A stretch of 64,000 nt of DNA, taken from the NCBI RefSeq assembly GCF_001753245.1, contig NZ_CP017415.1, positions 896,501 to 960,500 on the forward strand, in the 5' to 3' direction. How positions within the stretch are numbered: position 1 is the stretch's first letter; the number at the start of each line of letters is the position of its first letter. The DNA is from Acidihalobacter yilgarnensis. GTDB lineage: Bacteria; Pseudomonadota; Gammaproteobacteria; DSM-5130; Acidihalobacteraceae. The position numbers and the translations under genes are program-made. The notes under the pieces are model-generated. The model was not told the DNA's origin and did no database searches. It saw nothing but the letters and a program-made list of their open reading frames with translations. Positions 9,305-17,964 of this stretch are shown here, one piece after another.

Positions 9305-9712
9305 TCAATATTGCAACTTGCCGCCGATCCTTTTGGCTTCGGCCACCCAGCTTTCGATTTCCCCGAGTGTGGGTGCCCGCCCGGCAACTTTGTGCTGCGT
9401 GTTGACTTCGCACATCTTGGTATGAAGGTTGTCGGGTCGGCGCGTAGCCAGTTCCTTGACCGTATCTACTCCGGCTTGTTCGAGCAGGTCTCCGAAGACG
9501 CCCGCGACACCCTTGATCCGGGCAAGGTCGGCGCGATTGGCGAGTTCCAAGATGTCGCGCTCGCGAGTGCTGGTATCGGCGGCAAGCCGCTTGCGTCCGG
9601 CCGGCGTAGCTGCCGCCTCGAGCAGTTTGTCGGATTGGCTGATACCGCTCTTTTTGAGTTTGTCCGCCAATGCTTGGTTCATGCCGCGCAACTTGCTGAT
9701 CGATATCGTCAT
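9305..9712 (-). CDS. DUF4332 helix-hairpin-helix protein
   Basis: A 135-residue protein resembling DUF4332 proteins, which consist of repeated helix-hairpin-helix units. Visible repeats include a first hairpin around GISQSDKLLEAA, a second in LARIKGVAGVFGDLLEQAGV, and a following VKELATRRPDNL unit, similar in pattern to DNA-polymerase-like HhH modules. The biochemical role of the family is not established, although non-sequence-specific nucleic-acid binding is a common guess. The ATG at 9712 (protein MTISISKLRG) is chosen because upstream codons look non-coding. It points away from gadB, which lies further upstream on the same strand. Confidence 0.72.
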   Translation of the reverse strand: MTISISKLRGMNQALADKLKKSGISQSDKLLEAAATPAGRKRLAADTSTRERDILELANRADLARIKGVAGVFGDLLEQAGVDTVKELATRRPDNLHTKMCEVNTQHKVAGRAPTLGEIESWVAEAKRIGGKLQY

Positions 9713-9802
9713 GAGTCTTCCCCTTACGGATGGATACAGCCGAAGCGGCCGTCTATTGGCATAGCACATTCTGCGAACAATGCCATGCCGCCCTGGTACT
9801 CA

Positions 9803-11176
9803 TCAGCCGTGGTGGAAGCGTCCGTCCGCGGTTTTGGGGTGGGTGGGCGGCGATGCCGAGAGTTCGTCGACTACCTTGGATAGGTCGTTCAGCAGCAGGT
9901 CAGCCATGTCGCGCGAGAAGCCCTCGCGTATGACCACACGCAGTACGGCGATGTTCTGGGCCTCTGGCGGCATGGTGTATGCGGGTACCTGCCAGCCGCG
10001 TATACGTAGGCGCTCGGAAACATCGTATACCGAGTAGCGTGAAGCATCCTTGAGGCGAAAGGCGAAGACCGGAATCGCACTACCGTCGCTAAGCAGGTCG
10101 AAGGGGCCGAGCTTGGAGATGCGCGCGGCGAGTTCGGTGGCCGTGTCCCGCAGCGTTGACATGATACGCGTATAGCCCTTTCGGCCGAGACGGAGGAAAT
10201 TGTAGTACTGGCCGACGATCTGGTTGCCGGGGCGGGAAAAATTGAGGGTAAACGTGGGCATGTCGCCGCCGAGGTAGTTGACGTGGAACACCAGGTCCTC
10301 GGGCAGGTGCTCCTGGCTACGCCATACGGCCCAGCCGACGCCGGGGTAGACCAGGCCGTATTTGTGGCCCGATGCGTTGATGGAGACGACGTTGGGCAGG
10401 CGGAAGTCCCAGCGCAGGTCCGGGTGAATGAAGGGTGCGACGAAACCGCCGCTCGCGGCGTCTATGTGCAGCGGTACGACCAGGCCATGCGTTTTGTTGT
10501 GCGCGACCACGGCATCGTGAATCGCCTCGATGGGTTCGAACTCGCCGGTGAAGGTAGTGCCGAGGATGGCCACAATACCGATGGTGTTTTCGTCGATACG
10601 CTCAAGCACCTCCTCCGGCGTGATCACGTAGCGTCCCTCACGCATGGGGATGTAGCGCGGTTCGACCTCCCAGTAGCGACAGAATTTTTCCCACACGACC
10701 TGCACGTTGGCGCCGAGGATCAGATTGGGTTTGTCGGCAGACTTGCCGGAGGCCTCGCGGCGCGCGCGCCAGCGCCACTTGAGCGCCATGCCGGCGAGCA
10801 TCACTGCCTCGCTGGAGCCGATTGCCGACACGCCTACCGCCGCACCGTCATCAGGGACGTTGAATAGACGCGCGATCATGTTGACGCAGCGGGTCTCGAT
10901 CTCGGCGGTTTGTGGGTACTCATCCTTGTCGATCATGTTTTTGTCGAAGGTCTCGGCCATCAATCGCTCAGCCTCAGGCTCCATCCAGGTGGTGACGAAG
11001 GTGGCCAGATTGAGGCGTGCGTTGCCGTCGAGCATGAGTTCATCGTGGATCAGTTGATAGGCGGTTTGCGGCGCCATCTCACCATCCGGCAAGGCATATT
11101 TCGGCACCGGCTCGGACATGGCGCGGGAGCCATAGGTGGGGGCGAGATCGGTATCTGGTAGTAATTTCTTGACCAT
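9803..11176 (-). CDS. gadB: Glutamate decarboxylase
   Basis: A PLP-dependent enzyme that converts glutamate to GABA and consumes one cytoplasmic proton per turn. The 457 residues match the bacterial GadA/GadB length. Visible family features are an N-terminal MSEPVPKYALP segment, IGSSEAVMLAG for cofactor phosphate binding, HIDAASGGF with the PLP-pyridine Asp, and INASGHKYG with the PLP lysine. The ATG at 11176 has a GGAG ten bases upstream. The frame is open further upstream only inside gadC. It lies seven bases after gadC on the same strand, so the two form one acid-resistance operon in the order gadC-gadB. Confidence 0.93.
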   Translation of the reverse strand: MVKKLLPDTDLAPTYGSRAMSEPVPKYALPDGEMAPQTAYQLIHDELMLDGNARLNLATFVTTWMEPEAERLMAETFDKNMIDKDEYPQTAEIETRCVNMIARLFNVPDDGAAVGVSAIGSSEAVMLAGMALKWRWRARREASGKSADKPNLILGANVQVVWEKFCRYWEVEPRYIPMREGRYVITPEEVLERIDENTIGIVAILGTTFTGEFEPIEAIHDAVVAHNKTHGLVVPLHIDAASGGFVAPFIHPDLRWDFRLPNVVSINASGHKYGLVYPGVGWAVWRSQEHLPEDLVFHVNYLGGDMPTFTLNFSRPGNQIVGQYYNFLRLGRKGYTRIMSTLRDTATELAARISKLGPFDLLSDGSAIPVFAFRLKDASRYSVYDVSERLRIRGWQVPAYTMPPEAQNIAVLRVVIREGFSRDMADLLLNDLSKVVDELSASPPTHPKTADGRFHHG

Positions 11177-11183
11177 GTTCGAG

Positions 11184-12635
11184 TTACTCCGGTTTGGCGG
11201 CGATTGTCCAGGTGGGACGGCGCCAGCGGTGAAGCAGCAGGGGGATGATGAGCATGATGGTGAGGGTGGCGAGCATGGCCGGTGTGTAGGCATCCTCGGC
11301 AATACCGCTACCGGGCGGCAGCAAGCCGATCAACAGGCACGCAAGCGTAGTGGCAAAACCGGTGCCGGCAACCAACCATAGGCCCCAGGTGCGCCCGCCC
11401 GGCACGCGGTAGGGGCGGGGCGCGTCGGGTTCGCTGTAACGCAGGCGGATGGCAGCAGCAAACAGCATGAGATACATGGCTGCATAGAGCACGACCGCCG
11501 CCGAAGTGAGCAGGAGGAAGGCGGTATTCACCGAGGGTACGATGAGAAATATCAGGGCCACCGTGCTCATGGCCAGCGATTGGACGACGAGCAGGTTACG
11601 CGGTACTCCGTGTGCGTTCACGGCTTGGAGTGGTCGCGGCAGATTTCCAGCACACCCCGCGGCCCATAACCCCTTGATTGGGCCTACCACCCAGGTACTG
11701 ACTTGACCCGCGGCGCCGAAGGCCACCAGTAGCGCGAATACCGGCGCGAGAGCCGGCAGATGGGCGAGATCGAGCAGCCGGGCGAGGGCTTGCGTGGCGC
11801 CCGAGACCAAGTCGAGCTGTTGAACCGGAATGATCGCCGCTACCGCCAGTCCGCCCAGCAGCGTTACCGCAAAACCGAGCACGGCGGCGGCAAACACGGC
11901 CATCGGATAGTTTCGGCGTACGTTGCGCACTTCGCGCGCATGGCTGGCGGAAACCTCGATGCCGACCACGCCGAAGATGAAGCTCAGAAACAGCACCAGC
12001 GATTGCTGCGGGTGGGCGAGTGGTAGCCAATTCGATGCGGCCGATGAGAGGTTCAGGTGCAGCGGATGGCCCTGGATGACGTACCACGTGGCAAGGGCGA
12101 TGAGCACCAGGCTCGGCAGCAATACGCCGGCACCCAGGCACACGCTGGAGATCAATCCGGAGGCACGTGTGCCGCGCAGATTGACCAGCGTTGCCGTCCA
12201 ATATACGACCAAGATCACGGCGACGATGAAATAGCGGTCGCTCGCCAATTTGGGGTCAATTGCCCAGGCGAGGCTGGCGGCGACGTAAGACAGAATGGAG
12301 GTGATGCCGAATAGACTTTGCACCCACTGCAACCAAACCGCGACGAAACCCCAACGTGTGCCGAAGGCCTCCTCGACCCAGTGGAACACGCCATTGCGCG
12401 GCCAAGTGGTGGCCAGCTCTGCTGATACCAGCGCAATGGGTATGAGAAAGGCGAATACCGTGACCGCGTTGAAGAACACCATCTGCAACCCCGTCGCGGC
12501 CATCATTGGCATGTTGCGCAGGGTCAGGAACAGTGCTGCGGTCATCAGCGTGAGCGTGACCACGCCAAGACCACCACGGGCATTGTCACGATGACCGTGT
12601 GGATCGGTGCTCGCCACGGGCGCGCGCGTATTCAA
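11184..12635 (-). CDS. gadC: Glutamate/GABA antiporter, GadC-type
   Basis: An inner-membrane APC-superfamily antiporter of about 483 residues with twelve predicted helices, expected to import glutamate and export the GABA made by the adjacent GadB. GadC-like stretches are RNGVFHWVEEAFGTRWGF near helix 3 and STWVVGPIKGLWAAG in the region corresponding to helices 8-9. The protein ends with a short tail after the last helix (RPTWTIAAKPE), so the long C-terminal plug that closes Escherichia coli GadC at neutral pH is not visible. The start is uncertain: a TTG at 12635 gives the whole frame, and there is no strong ribosome site. The tight link with gadB supports the assignment. Confidence 0.85.
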   Translation of the reverse strand: MNTRAPVASTDPHGHRDNARGGLGVVTLTLMTAALFLTLRNMPMMAATGLQMVFFNAVTVFAFLIPIALVSAELATTWPRNGVFHWVEEAFGTRWGFVAVWLQWVQSLFGITSILSYVAASLAWAIDPKLASDRYFIVAVILVVYWTATLVNLRGTRASGLISSVCLGAGVLLPSLVLIALATWYVIQGHPLHLNLSSAASNWLPLAHPQQSLVLFLSFIFGVVGIEVSASHAREVRNVRRNYPMAVFAAAVLGFAVTLLGGLAVAAIIPVQQLDLVSGATQALARLLDLAHLPALAPVFALLVAFGAAGQVSTWVVGPIKGLWAAGCAGNLPRPLQAVNAHGVPRNLLVVQSLAMSTVALIFLIVPSVNTAFLLLTSAAVVLYAAMYLMLFAAAIRLRYSEPDAPRPYRVPGGRTWGLWLVAGTGFATTLACLLIGLLPPGSGIAEDAYTPAMLATLTIMLIIPLLLHRWRRPTWTIAAKPE

Positions 12636-12822
12636 TACGATAGGTTTCCCGGCAGTCTGGATCTGGATGACACAAGCGGGTTCGGGCTTTGTCCTAGGTG
12701 CTCAGGCATGCTGGGTGGCGTCATATATCGTTCTCCTTTTTCAATGATGTGCTGCGTTGCAGGCACCGCATCTGCCGCAATCCGAAAGCGGATTTTGCTC
12801 CGTTCCCCGTGGCGCGCGACGC

Positions 12823-12951
12823 TTACAGTGGTTTGGCGAGGTGCTCGCCGATAGCCACGGGACGCCTGTCGGTCAGGACACTGGCCAGCACCTGTGCATC
12901 ACAAGATTTTTCGATTTGCTCATTATGGTTCGCGTAGGACCAGCCATTCAT
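12823..12951 (-). CDS. Possible 42-residue protein of unknown function
   Basis: A short open frame upstream of gadC whose ATG overlaps the stop of the preceding 82-codon frame as ATGA. The product begins MNGWSYANHNEQIEKS and continues VLASVLTDRRPVAIGEHL. The amino-acid mix looks protein-like, but no family is recognised. It may be a real small gene coupled to its neighbour or the shifted tail of one broken gene. Confidence 0.25.
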   Translation of the reverse strand: MNGWSYANHNEQIEKSCDAQVLASVLTDRRPVAIGEHLAKPL

Positions 12952-13196
12952 GTTCGGTACGTTTTCCTCCGTTCAGGCGAAGGTTTGTGCGGTGTTTTAT
13001 CAACATCACTTTCGTGGTTGTGCGCCACCCAATGATCGGCTATGACACGTTTCGATGCCGACGCGATCTTGGACGTCAGGGCTTCACGTGCGAAGGTGCT
13101 GCCGAGCGCACAAGGCGTGTCGGTCATGTACGGAATTCTCGGTAAATCTGATTTCACCACTTCACAATAAGGCTCCCAGATGCGCTCGATCAGCAT
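12948..13196 (-). CDS. Possible 82-residue protein of unknown function
   Basis: An open frame whose product begins MLIERIWEPYCEVVKSDLP and becomes basic near the end. The frame remains open and protein-like for several codons before the first ATG (reading NFNEIHELCDRSLD), which hints at an older, longer gene now missing its start. I do not recognise it. The 42-codon frame follows with an ATGA overlap. Position upstream of gadC raises the possibility of a small acid-response gene, but nothing in the sequence proves it. Confidence 0.3.
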   Translation of the reverse strand: MLIERIWEPYCEVVKSDLPRIPYMTDTPCALGSTFAREALTSKIASASKRVIADHWVAHNHESDVDKTPHKPSPERRKTYRT

Positions 13197-13806
13197 ATCG
13201 AGGGACCTGTCGCATAATTCATGAATTTCATTGAAATTATCGTGATGTATTCATTGCGTGAGAATGAACGTCCTGCCACACGGTGCATTGATACATTCCG
13301 ATAGGGCGTGGCGTATCGTGCATGCCGACTGATATACCCCCCGTAACGCCTGGCCATGGGGAGTGTGTCGGTTTGGGTGGGCTGCTCGAAGTCGAAGAAC
13401 TCAGGGTGGAATCGTGTGGTGATGCACATTTTATGGCCCATCTTCATCATGGCTTCAAATTGCCTTGCGTGGTACTTGCCTTGCGCATGTTGATGCCGAT
13501 AATGGGATTTTGATTGGACATGAAACCGACTGCAATTTCCATCGAATTTAGGGTGAAAAAATCGCCCCTGGCTATTCATGCGACTGATCGTGATCGAATT
13601 CGTTCAGTGGATAGCCTAGAGTGTTCGTAATCGCATGCGGATTTCGGTGGGTTTTTATTATTGAGAGGCTGCTGCCGGAGCGTGTCTGCTATCGTCCGTA
13701 ACGTAATATTCGCCATGCATACCGCGTTGCGAATGTTATATTCGTGGTCGGCGTAACCTCATCGCCACCCTTGCACCATTACCTTGTTGATTTCGGAGTA
13801 TTTAGA
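13197..13806. other. Intergenic region before the VIT transporter gene
   Basis: About 600 bases with no supported gene. Open frames here have an unusual His/Arg-rich or low-complexity make-up and no start site worth trusting. Near the right end, AATATTCGC at about 13707 and GCGAATGTT at about 13730 form an imperfect inverted repeat close to the probable promoter of the metal transporter gene, a possible regulator site. Confidence 0.4.
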
Positions 13807-14508
13807 GTGACCACAACCCACCGTGAAACCCATCGGACGCAGCGCATTGGCTGGTTACGAGCCGCCGTTTTGGGTGCGAATGACGGCATTATTTCCACTG
13901 CTAGCCTGATTCTGGGCGTGGCCGCCTCGAATGCATCGCATTCGGCGGTCCTGGTTGCCGGTGGTGCGGGTTTGATGGCCGGGGCGATGTCGATGGCCGC
14001 TGGAGAATATGTATCAGTGAGTTCCCAGGCTGATACCGAGCATGCCGATATCGAGCGAGAACGTCATGAACTGGCGACCAACGAACCGCATGAACGTGCC
14101 GAATTGGCTGCGATTTATGTCACGCGTGGTTTAGATCGGGCGCTGGCCGAGCAGGTCGCCGATCAGTTGATGGCCGGGGATGCGCTGGCCGCGCATGCGC
14201 GTGATGAGTTAGGTATCTCCGAGGTGCTGAACGCCCGTCCGGTGCAGGCGGCATTGACCTCTGCCGCGACCTTCTCGGTCGGCGCGGGCCTGCCACTGAT
14301 CGCTGCATTGTTGGCGCCTACCGCAGTACTCGCCGTGTGGGTGGCTGCCGCATCATTGGTGTTTCTTGCCGTGCTCGGCGCGTTGGCTGCGCGCACCGGT
14401 GGTGCGCCTGCGCTGGTCGGTGCCGTTCGCGTGGCGTTCTGGGGGGCTTTGGCCATGGGTGTGACCGCTGGTGTGGGCGCATTGTTTCGTGTTGGCGTAG
14501 GTGGATAG
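13807..14508 (+). CDS. VIT1/CCC1-family iron/manganese transporter
   Basis: A membrane protein of 233 residues of the VIT1/CCC1 family, which moves Fe2+ or Mn2+ out of the cytosol. Typical features are the first helix with AAVLGANDGIISTASLILGVA, the second helix with GAMSMAAGEYVSVSSQAD, a soluble acidic and His-containing middle section (about residues 80-150) with several Glu pairs that could hold metal, and three hydrophobic segments toward the C-terminus. The GTG at 13807 follows CGGAG by eight bases and is preferred over a GTG 63 bases upstream. It stands alone on its strand before ilvD. Confidence 0.85.
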   Translation: MTTTHRETHRTQRIGWLRAAVLGANDGIISTASLILGVAASNASHSAVLVAGGAGLMAGAMSMAAGEYVSVSSQADTEHADIERERHELATNEPHERAELAAIYVTRGLDRALAEQVADQLMAGDALAAHARDELGISEVLNARPVQAALTSAATFSVGAGLPLIAALLAPTAVLAVWVAAASLVFLAVLGALAARTGGAPALVGAVRVAFWGALAMGVTAGVGALFRVGVGG

Positions 14509-14603
14509 CACGAGAGGTTTGGCGAGATGGTCCCGATTCGGTCTAAACTGGCCGTTTCATGGCCGCGCGTGCGGCCCGGATACCGCTAGCCCAGAGGTTT
14601 GAC

Positions 14604-16460
14604 ATGCCGCAATACCGTTCATGGACCACTACCCGCGGCCGAAACATGGCGGGCGCGCGCGCCTTGTGGCGCGCCACCGGCATGAAGGACGGCGACTTCA
14701 ATAAACCGATCATTGCGATCGCCAACTCGTTTACCCAGTTTGTGCCGGGTCACGTGCACCTCAAGGATCTCGGCCAGCTGGTTGCGCGTGAGATCGAGGC
14801 GGCCGGTGGTGTGGCCAAAGAGTTCAATACCATCGCCGTTGACGACGGCATCGCCATGGGTCACGGCGGCATGCTCTATTCTCTGCCCTCGCGCGAGCTG
14901 ATCGCCGATGCCGTGGAATACATGGTCAATGCGCACTGTGCCGATGCGCTGGTGTGTATCTCCAACTGCGACAAAATCACGCCCGGCATGCTCAATGCCG
15001 CACTGCGGCTGAACATCCCCACGGTATTCGTCTCCGGCGGGCCCATGGAATCCGGCAAGGCAGTGATCGGCGGCAAGACCGTGCACCTCGATCTCGTCGA
15101 CGCCATGGTATCGGCCGCCAATCCGCATGAGAGCGATGAGGATGTGGACATCATGGAGCGTTCGGCCTGCCCAACCTGTGGGTCCTGTTCTGGCATGTTT
15201 ACCGCGAACTCCATGAACTGTCTGACTGAGGCGCTGGGGTTATCGCTGCCGGGTAACGGTTCGCTGTTGGCCACGCACGCTGATCGCGAGGCGTTATTTC
15301 GCCGCGCCGGGCGCCAAGTGGTCGAGCTGGCGCGTCGCTATTACGAACAGGACGATACCCAGGTATTACCGCGTGCCATCGCTACCTTCGAGGCCTTCGA
15401 GAACGCGATGAGCCTGGACATTGCCATGGGTGGATCGACCAATACCGTGTTGCATTTGCTGGCTGCCGCCGAAGAAGCCGGTGTTGATTTCACGATGAGC
15501 GACATGGATCGTCTGTCGCGCCAGGTACCCAATCTGTGCAAGGTTGCGCCTTCTACTCCGCTGTATCACATGGAAGACGTGCATCGTGCCGGTGGCGTGA
15601 TGGGCTTGCTCGGCGAACTGGATCGCGGCGGATTGTTACATCGCGACGTGCCCACGGTACACAGCGCGAGCATGAGCGAGGCGCTGGATACTTGGGACGT
15701 GTGCCGGACACGCGATGAGGCCGTGACCACGTTGTATCGCGCCGGGCCCGGCAATGTGCCTACGCAACAGGCCTTCAGCCAGGACAAGCGTTGGCCGACG
15801 CTCGACCTCGACCGTGAAAACGGCTGCATTCGAGATATCGCGCATGCCTATAGTCGAGACGGTGGCCTCGCCGTGCTTTACGGCAATCTCGCGGTTGACG
15901 GTTGCGTGGTCAAGACCGCGGGTGTTGACGCATCCATCCTGCGCTTTTCCGGCCCGGCGGTCGTCTGCGAAAGCCAAGAGGAGGCGGTTGAGAAGATTCT
16001 CGATGGCGCGATCAAGGCCGGCGATGTGGTTATCATCCGCTACGAAGGGCCGCGAGGGGGGCCGGGCATGCAGGAAATGCTCTATCCCACCAGTTACCTG
16101 AAATCGCAGGGTCTGGGCAAGGCCTGTGCGTTGATCACCGACGGACGCTTCTCCGGCGGCACCTCCGGATTGTCGATCGGCCATGTGTCGCCAGAGGCTG
16201 GTGAGGGTGGCGCGATCGGTTTGATTGAACCGGGCGACCGGATCGAGATCGATATTCCGGCGCGGAGCATCCGCATCGCGGTCAGCGACGAGGTGCTGGA
16301 GAGCCGGCGTGCGGCCATGGAGGCGCGCGGCGCAGCAGCCTGGAAGCCAGCGAACCGCACGCGCGAGGTATCGCCCGCGTTGCGCGCCTATGCGGCGATG
16401 ACTACCTCGGCCTCGCGCGGCGCGGTACGCGACGTCAGTCAACTCGAAGACAAGCGCTGA
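14604..16460 (+). CDS. ilvD: Dihydroxy-acid dehydratase
   Basis: Fourth step of branched-chain amino acid synthesis, dehydrating 2,3-dihydroxy-isovalerate and its isoleucine counterpart to the 2-keto acids. At 618 residues it matches E. coli IlvD. The iron-sulfur cysteines are seen in [12 protein letters not shown] and in [15 protein letters not shown], and the late GGPGMQEML and [11 protein letters not shown] segments are characteristic. The ATG at 14604 after AGAGGTTTGAC gives the family N-terminus ([19 protein letters not shown]). An upstream in-frame start adds 15 unrelated residues. The next gene starts eight bases downstream. Confidence 0.96.
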   Translation: MPQYRSWTTTRGRNMAGARALWRATGMKDGDFNKPIIAIANSFTQFVPGHVHLKDLGQLVAREIEAAGGVAKEFNTIAVDDGIAMGHGGMLYSLPSRELIADAVEYMVNAHCADALVCISNCDKITPGMLNAALRLNIPTVFVSGGPMESGKAVIGGKTVHLDLVDAMVSAANPHESDEDVDIMERSACPTCGSCSGMFTANSMNCLTEALGLSLPGNGSLLATHADREALFRRAGRQVVELARRYYEQDDTQVLPRAIATFEAFENAMSLDIAMGGSTNTVLHLLAAAEEAGVDFTMSDMDRLSRQVPNLCKVAPSTPLYHMEDVHRAGGVMGLLGELDRGGLLHRDVPTVHSASMSEALDTWDVCRTRDEAVTTLYRAGPGNVPTQQAFSQDKRWPTLDLDRENGCIRDIAHAYSRDGGLAVLYGNLAVDGCVVKTAGVDASILRFSGPAVVCESQEEAVEKILDGAIKAGDVVIIRYEGPRGGPGMQEMLYPTSYLKSQGLGKACALITDGRFSGGTSGLSIGHVSPEAGEGGAIGLIEPGDRIEIDIPARSIRIAVSDEVLESRRAAMEARGAAAWKPANRTREVSPALRAYAAMTTSASRGAVRDVSQLEDKR

Positions 16461-16468
16461 GGTTCAGG

Positions 16469-17248
16469 GTGAGTGCCCGTGCACCGAGCCTGTTCGTCTC
16501 CCATGGCTCCCCGATGATGCCGTTCGAGCCGAGTCGTGTGCGTGAGTTCTTGCGGGCGCTGGGCGTCGAGTACCGGCCGCGCGCGATTCTGTGCGTGTCG
16601 GCGCACTGGGAAACCGGCGATCCTATGCTGGGCGGCGCTTCCTGGCCGCCCACTATTCACGATTTCTATAATTTCCCGCCGATGCTCTATGAACAGCGCT
16701 ATCCAGCGGCCGGTGATCCTGCCTTGGCTGCGCAGGCGCTTGCGCTGTTGAACGGCGCGGGATTTATGGCAGCGATGGATGGCGAGCGCGGCTTCGACCA
16801 TGGTGCCTGGGTGCCGCTGATGTTGATGTATCCAGAAGCGGATATTCCGGTGGTACAGCTTTCCGTACAACCGATGCGGGATGCCGGCCACCACCTGCGA
16901 TTGGGCAGGGCGCTGCGTGGCTTGCGTGATGAAGGTGTGTTGATCCTGGCGAGTGGCGGTGCCACCCACAATCTTGCCGACCTGCGCCAATCGTCGGAGG
17001 GGGAGCCGCCGGTCGCTTATGCCGGCGATTTCGACGATTGGTTGTGCGCGGCAGTGACGACTGGGGACGAAGCGGCGCTGGTCGCCTACCTCGAAGCTGC
17101 GCCTGAAGCGCGGCGCAACCACCCGACCCCCGAACACTATCTACCCTTGCCGGTGGCCCTGGGTGCGGCATACGACCCGAATGGCCGGGTATTACACCGT
17201 TCCTTTGGCTTCGGCACGCTGTCGATGAGCGCCTTCGCCTGGGATTGA
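16469..17248 (+). CDS. Extradiol ring-cleavage dioxygenase, DODA/YgiD type
   Basis: A 259-residue member of the class III extradiol dioxygenase family related to 4,5-DOPA dioxygenase and E. coli YgiD. It starts with the typical APSLFVSHGSPMM, with the metal His, followed by CVSAHWET with a second His, then DHGAWVPL around the middle and a late SGGATHNL segment. These supply the zinc or iron ligands and catalytic His of the family. The physiological substrate in bacteria is largely unknown. The GTG at 16469 follows ilvD by eight bases, suggesting co-transcription. Confidence 0.85.
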   Translation: MSARAPSLFVSHGSPMMPFEPSRVREFLRALGVEYRPRAILCVSAHWETGDPMLGGASWPPTIHDFYNFPPMLYEQRYPAAGDPALAAQALALLNGAGFMAAMDGERGFDHGAWVPLMLMYPEADIPVVQLSVQPMRDAGHHLRLGRALRGLRDEGVLILASGGATHNLADLRQSSEGEPPVAYAGDFDDWLCAAVTTGDEAALVAYLEAAPEARRNHPTPEHYLPLPVALGAAYDPNGRVLHRSFGFGTLSMSAFAWD

Positions 17249-17275
17249 TGGATTGAGGTGCCGGGCCCCGCATCA

Positions 17276-17863
17276 TCAGTGATGAATCAGGTGCTCCAGT
17301 TCGGCCACGCTCTGTGCAATGCCGGAAGGTTTGAGTTCGGTTCCCATCTGGCGTCCAATCTGGCTGAGCGAAAACACGCCGCGCACGACCGGCCCGCCGT
17401 GCGTATCGTGCTCGACGACCAGGGCATGTTGTCGGTCGGCCTCGCGTAACGCTTGCACTACATCCGATACCCGCGCCCGCTCCACCTCGCGCATGTCCAT
17501 CACCTGTACCTCTGCCGCTGAGGTCATGATGTGCTCAACCCGCAGTTGATCATGGGAAATATGCTCGCGGGCGGCCATGGTCATGGGTTTTTCACCCATC
17601 AGGTCTCGATCGGTGATCAAGCCGACGACCGCGCCGTTGCGGTCCAATACCAGCAACAGGCGCACACCGGTATGGATCATCCGTTGATGCGCATTGTCCA
17701 GGCTGGCGCCGTCGACGGTGGTTACCGCCTTGATGCGCTGCAGGTCGGTCATCACGTCCAGTGCCGGATTGTCTGCTGAGACGTGCTCCGGTAGACAGGT
17801 TTTGCAAATGGCCACGGTCGTGCCGGCCTGCAGGGGATGGGGGTGCAGTCGCTGTGTTGGCAT
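17276..17863 (-). CDS. CBS-domain pair protein
   Basis: A 195-residue protein consisting of two CBS modules, which in other proteins bind adenosine nucleotides and act as energy sensors. The first spans about residues 37-100 and contains LVLDRNGAVVGLITDRDLMG. The second, about 108-175, contains VSDVVQALREADRQHALVV and GVFSLSQIGRQ. No catalytic domain is attached, so it probably modulates a partner or stores a ligand. It converges with the dioxygenase gene and is divergent from uup. Confidence 0.85.
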   Translation of the reverse strand: MPTQRLHPHPLQAGTTVAICKTCLPEHVSADNPALDVMTDLQRIKAVTTVDGASLDNAHQRMIHTGVRLLLVLDRNGAVVGLITDRDLMGEKPMTMAAREHISHDQLRVEHIMTSAAEVQVMDMREVERARVSDVVQALREADRQHALVVEHDTHGGPVVRGVFSLSQIGRQMGTELKPSGIAQSVAELEHLIHH

Positions 17864-17964
17864 GTCGTGACTCCTTTCGGAACGTGAGCTTTCTGTCCGG
17901 TGGCGACGGCCTGCTGTCTGCTAAGATGTCGCCACCCTTCGCTGTACTTTTGAGATTCGACCCT

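Noticed and set aside
13190-13579. 129-codon minus-strand frame upstream of the VIT gene
   Set aside because: His/Arg-rich translation without domain pattern, no start signal, and it overlaps the better small frame at 12948-13196.
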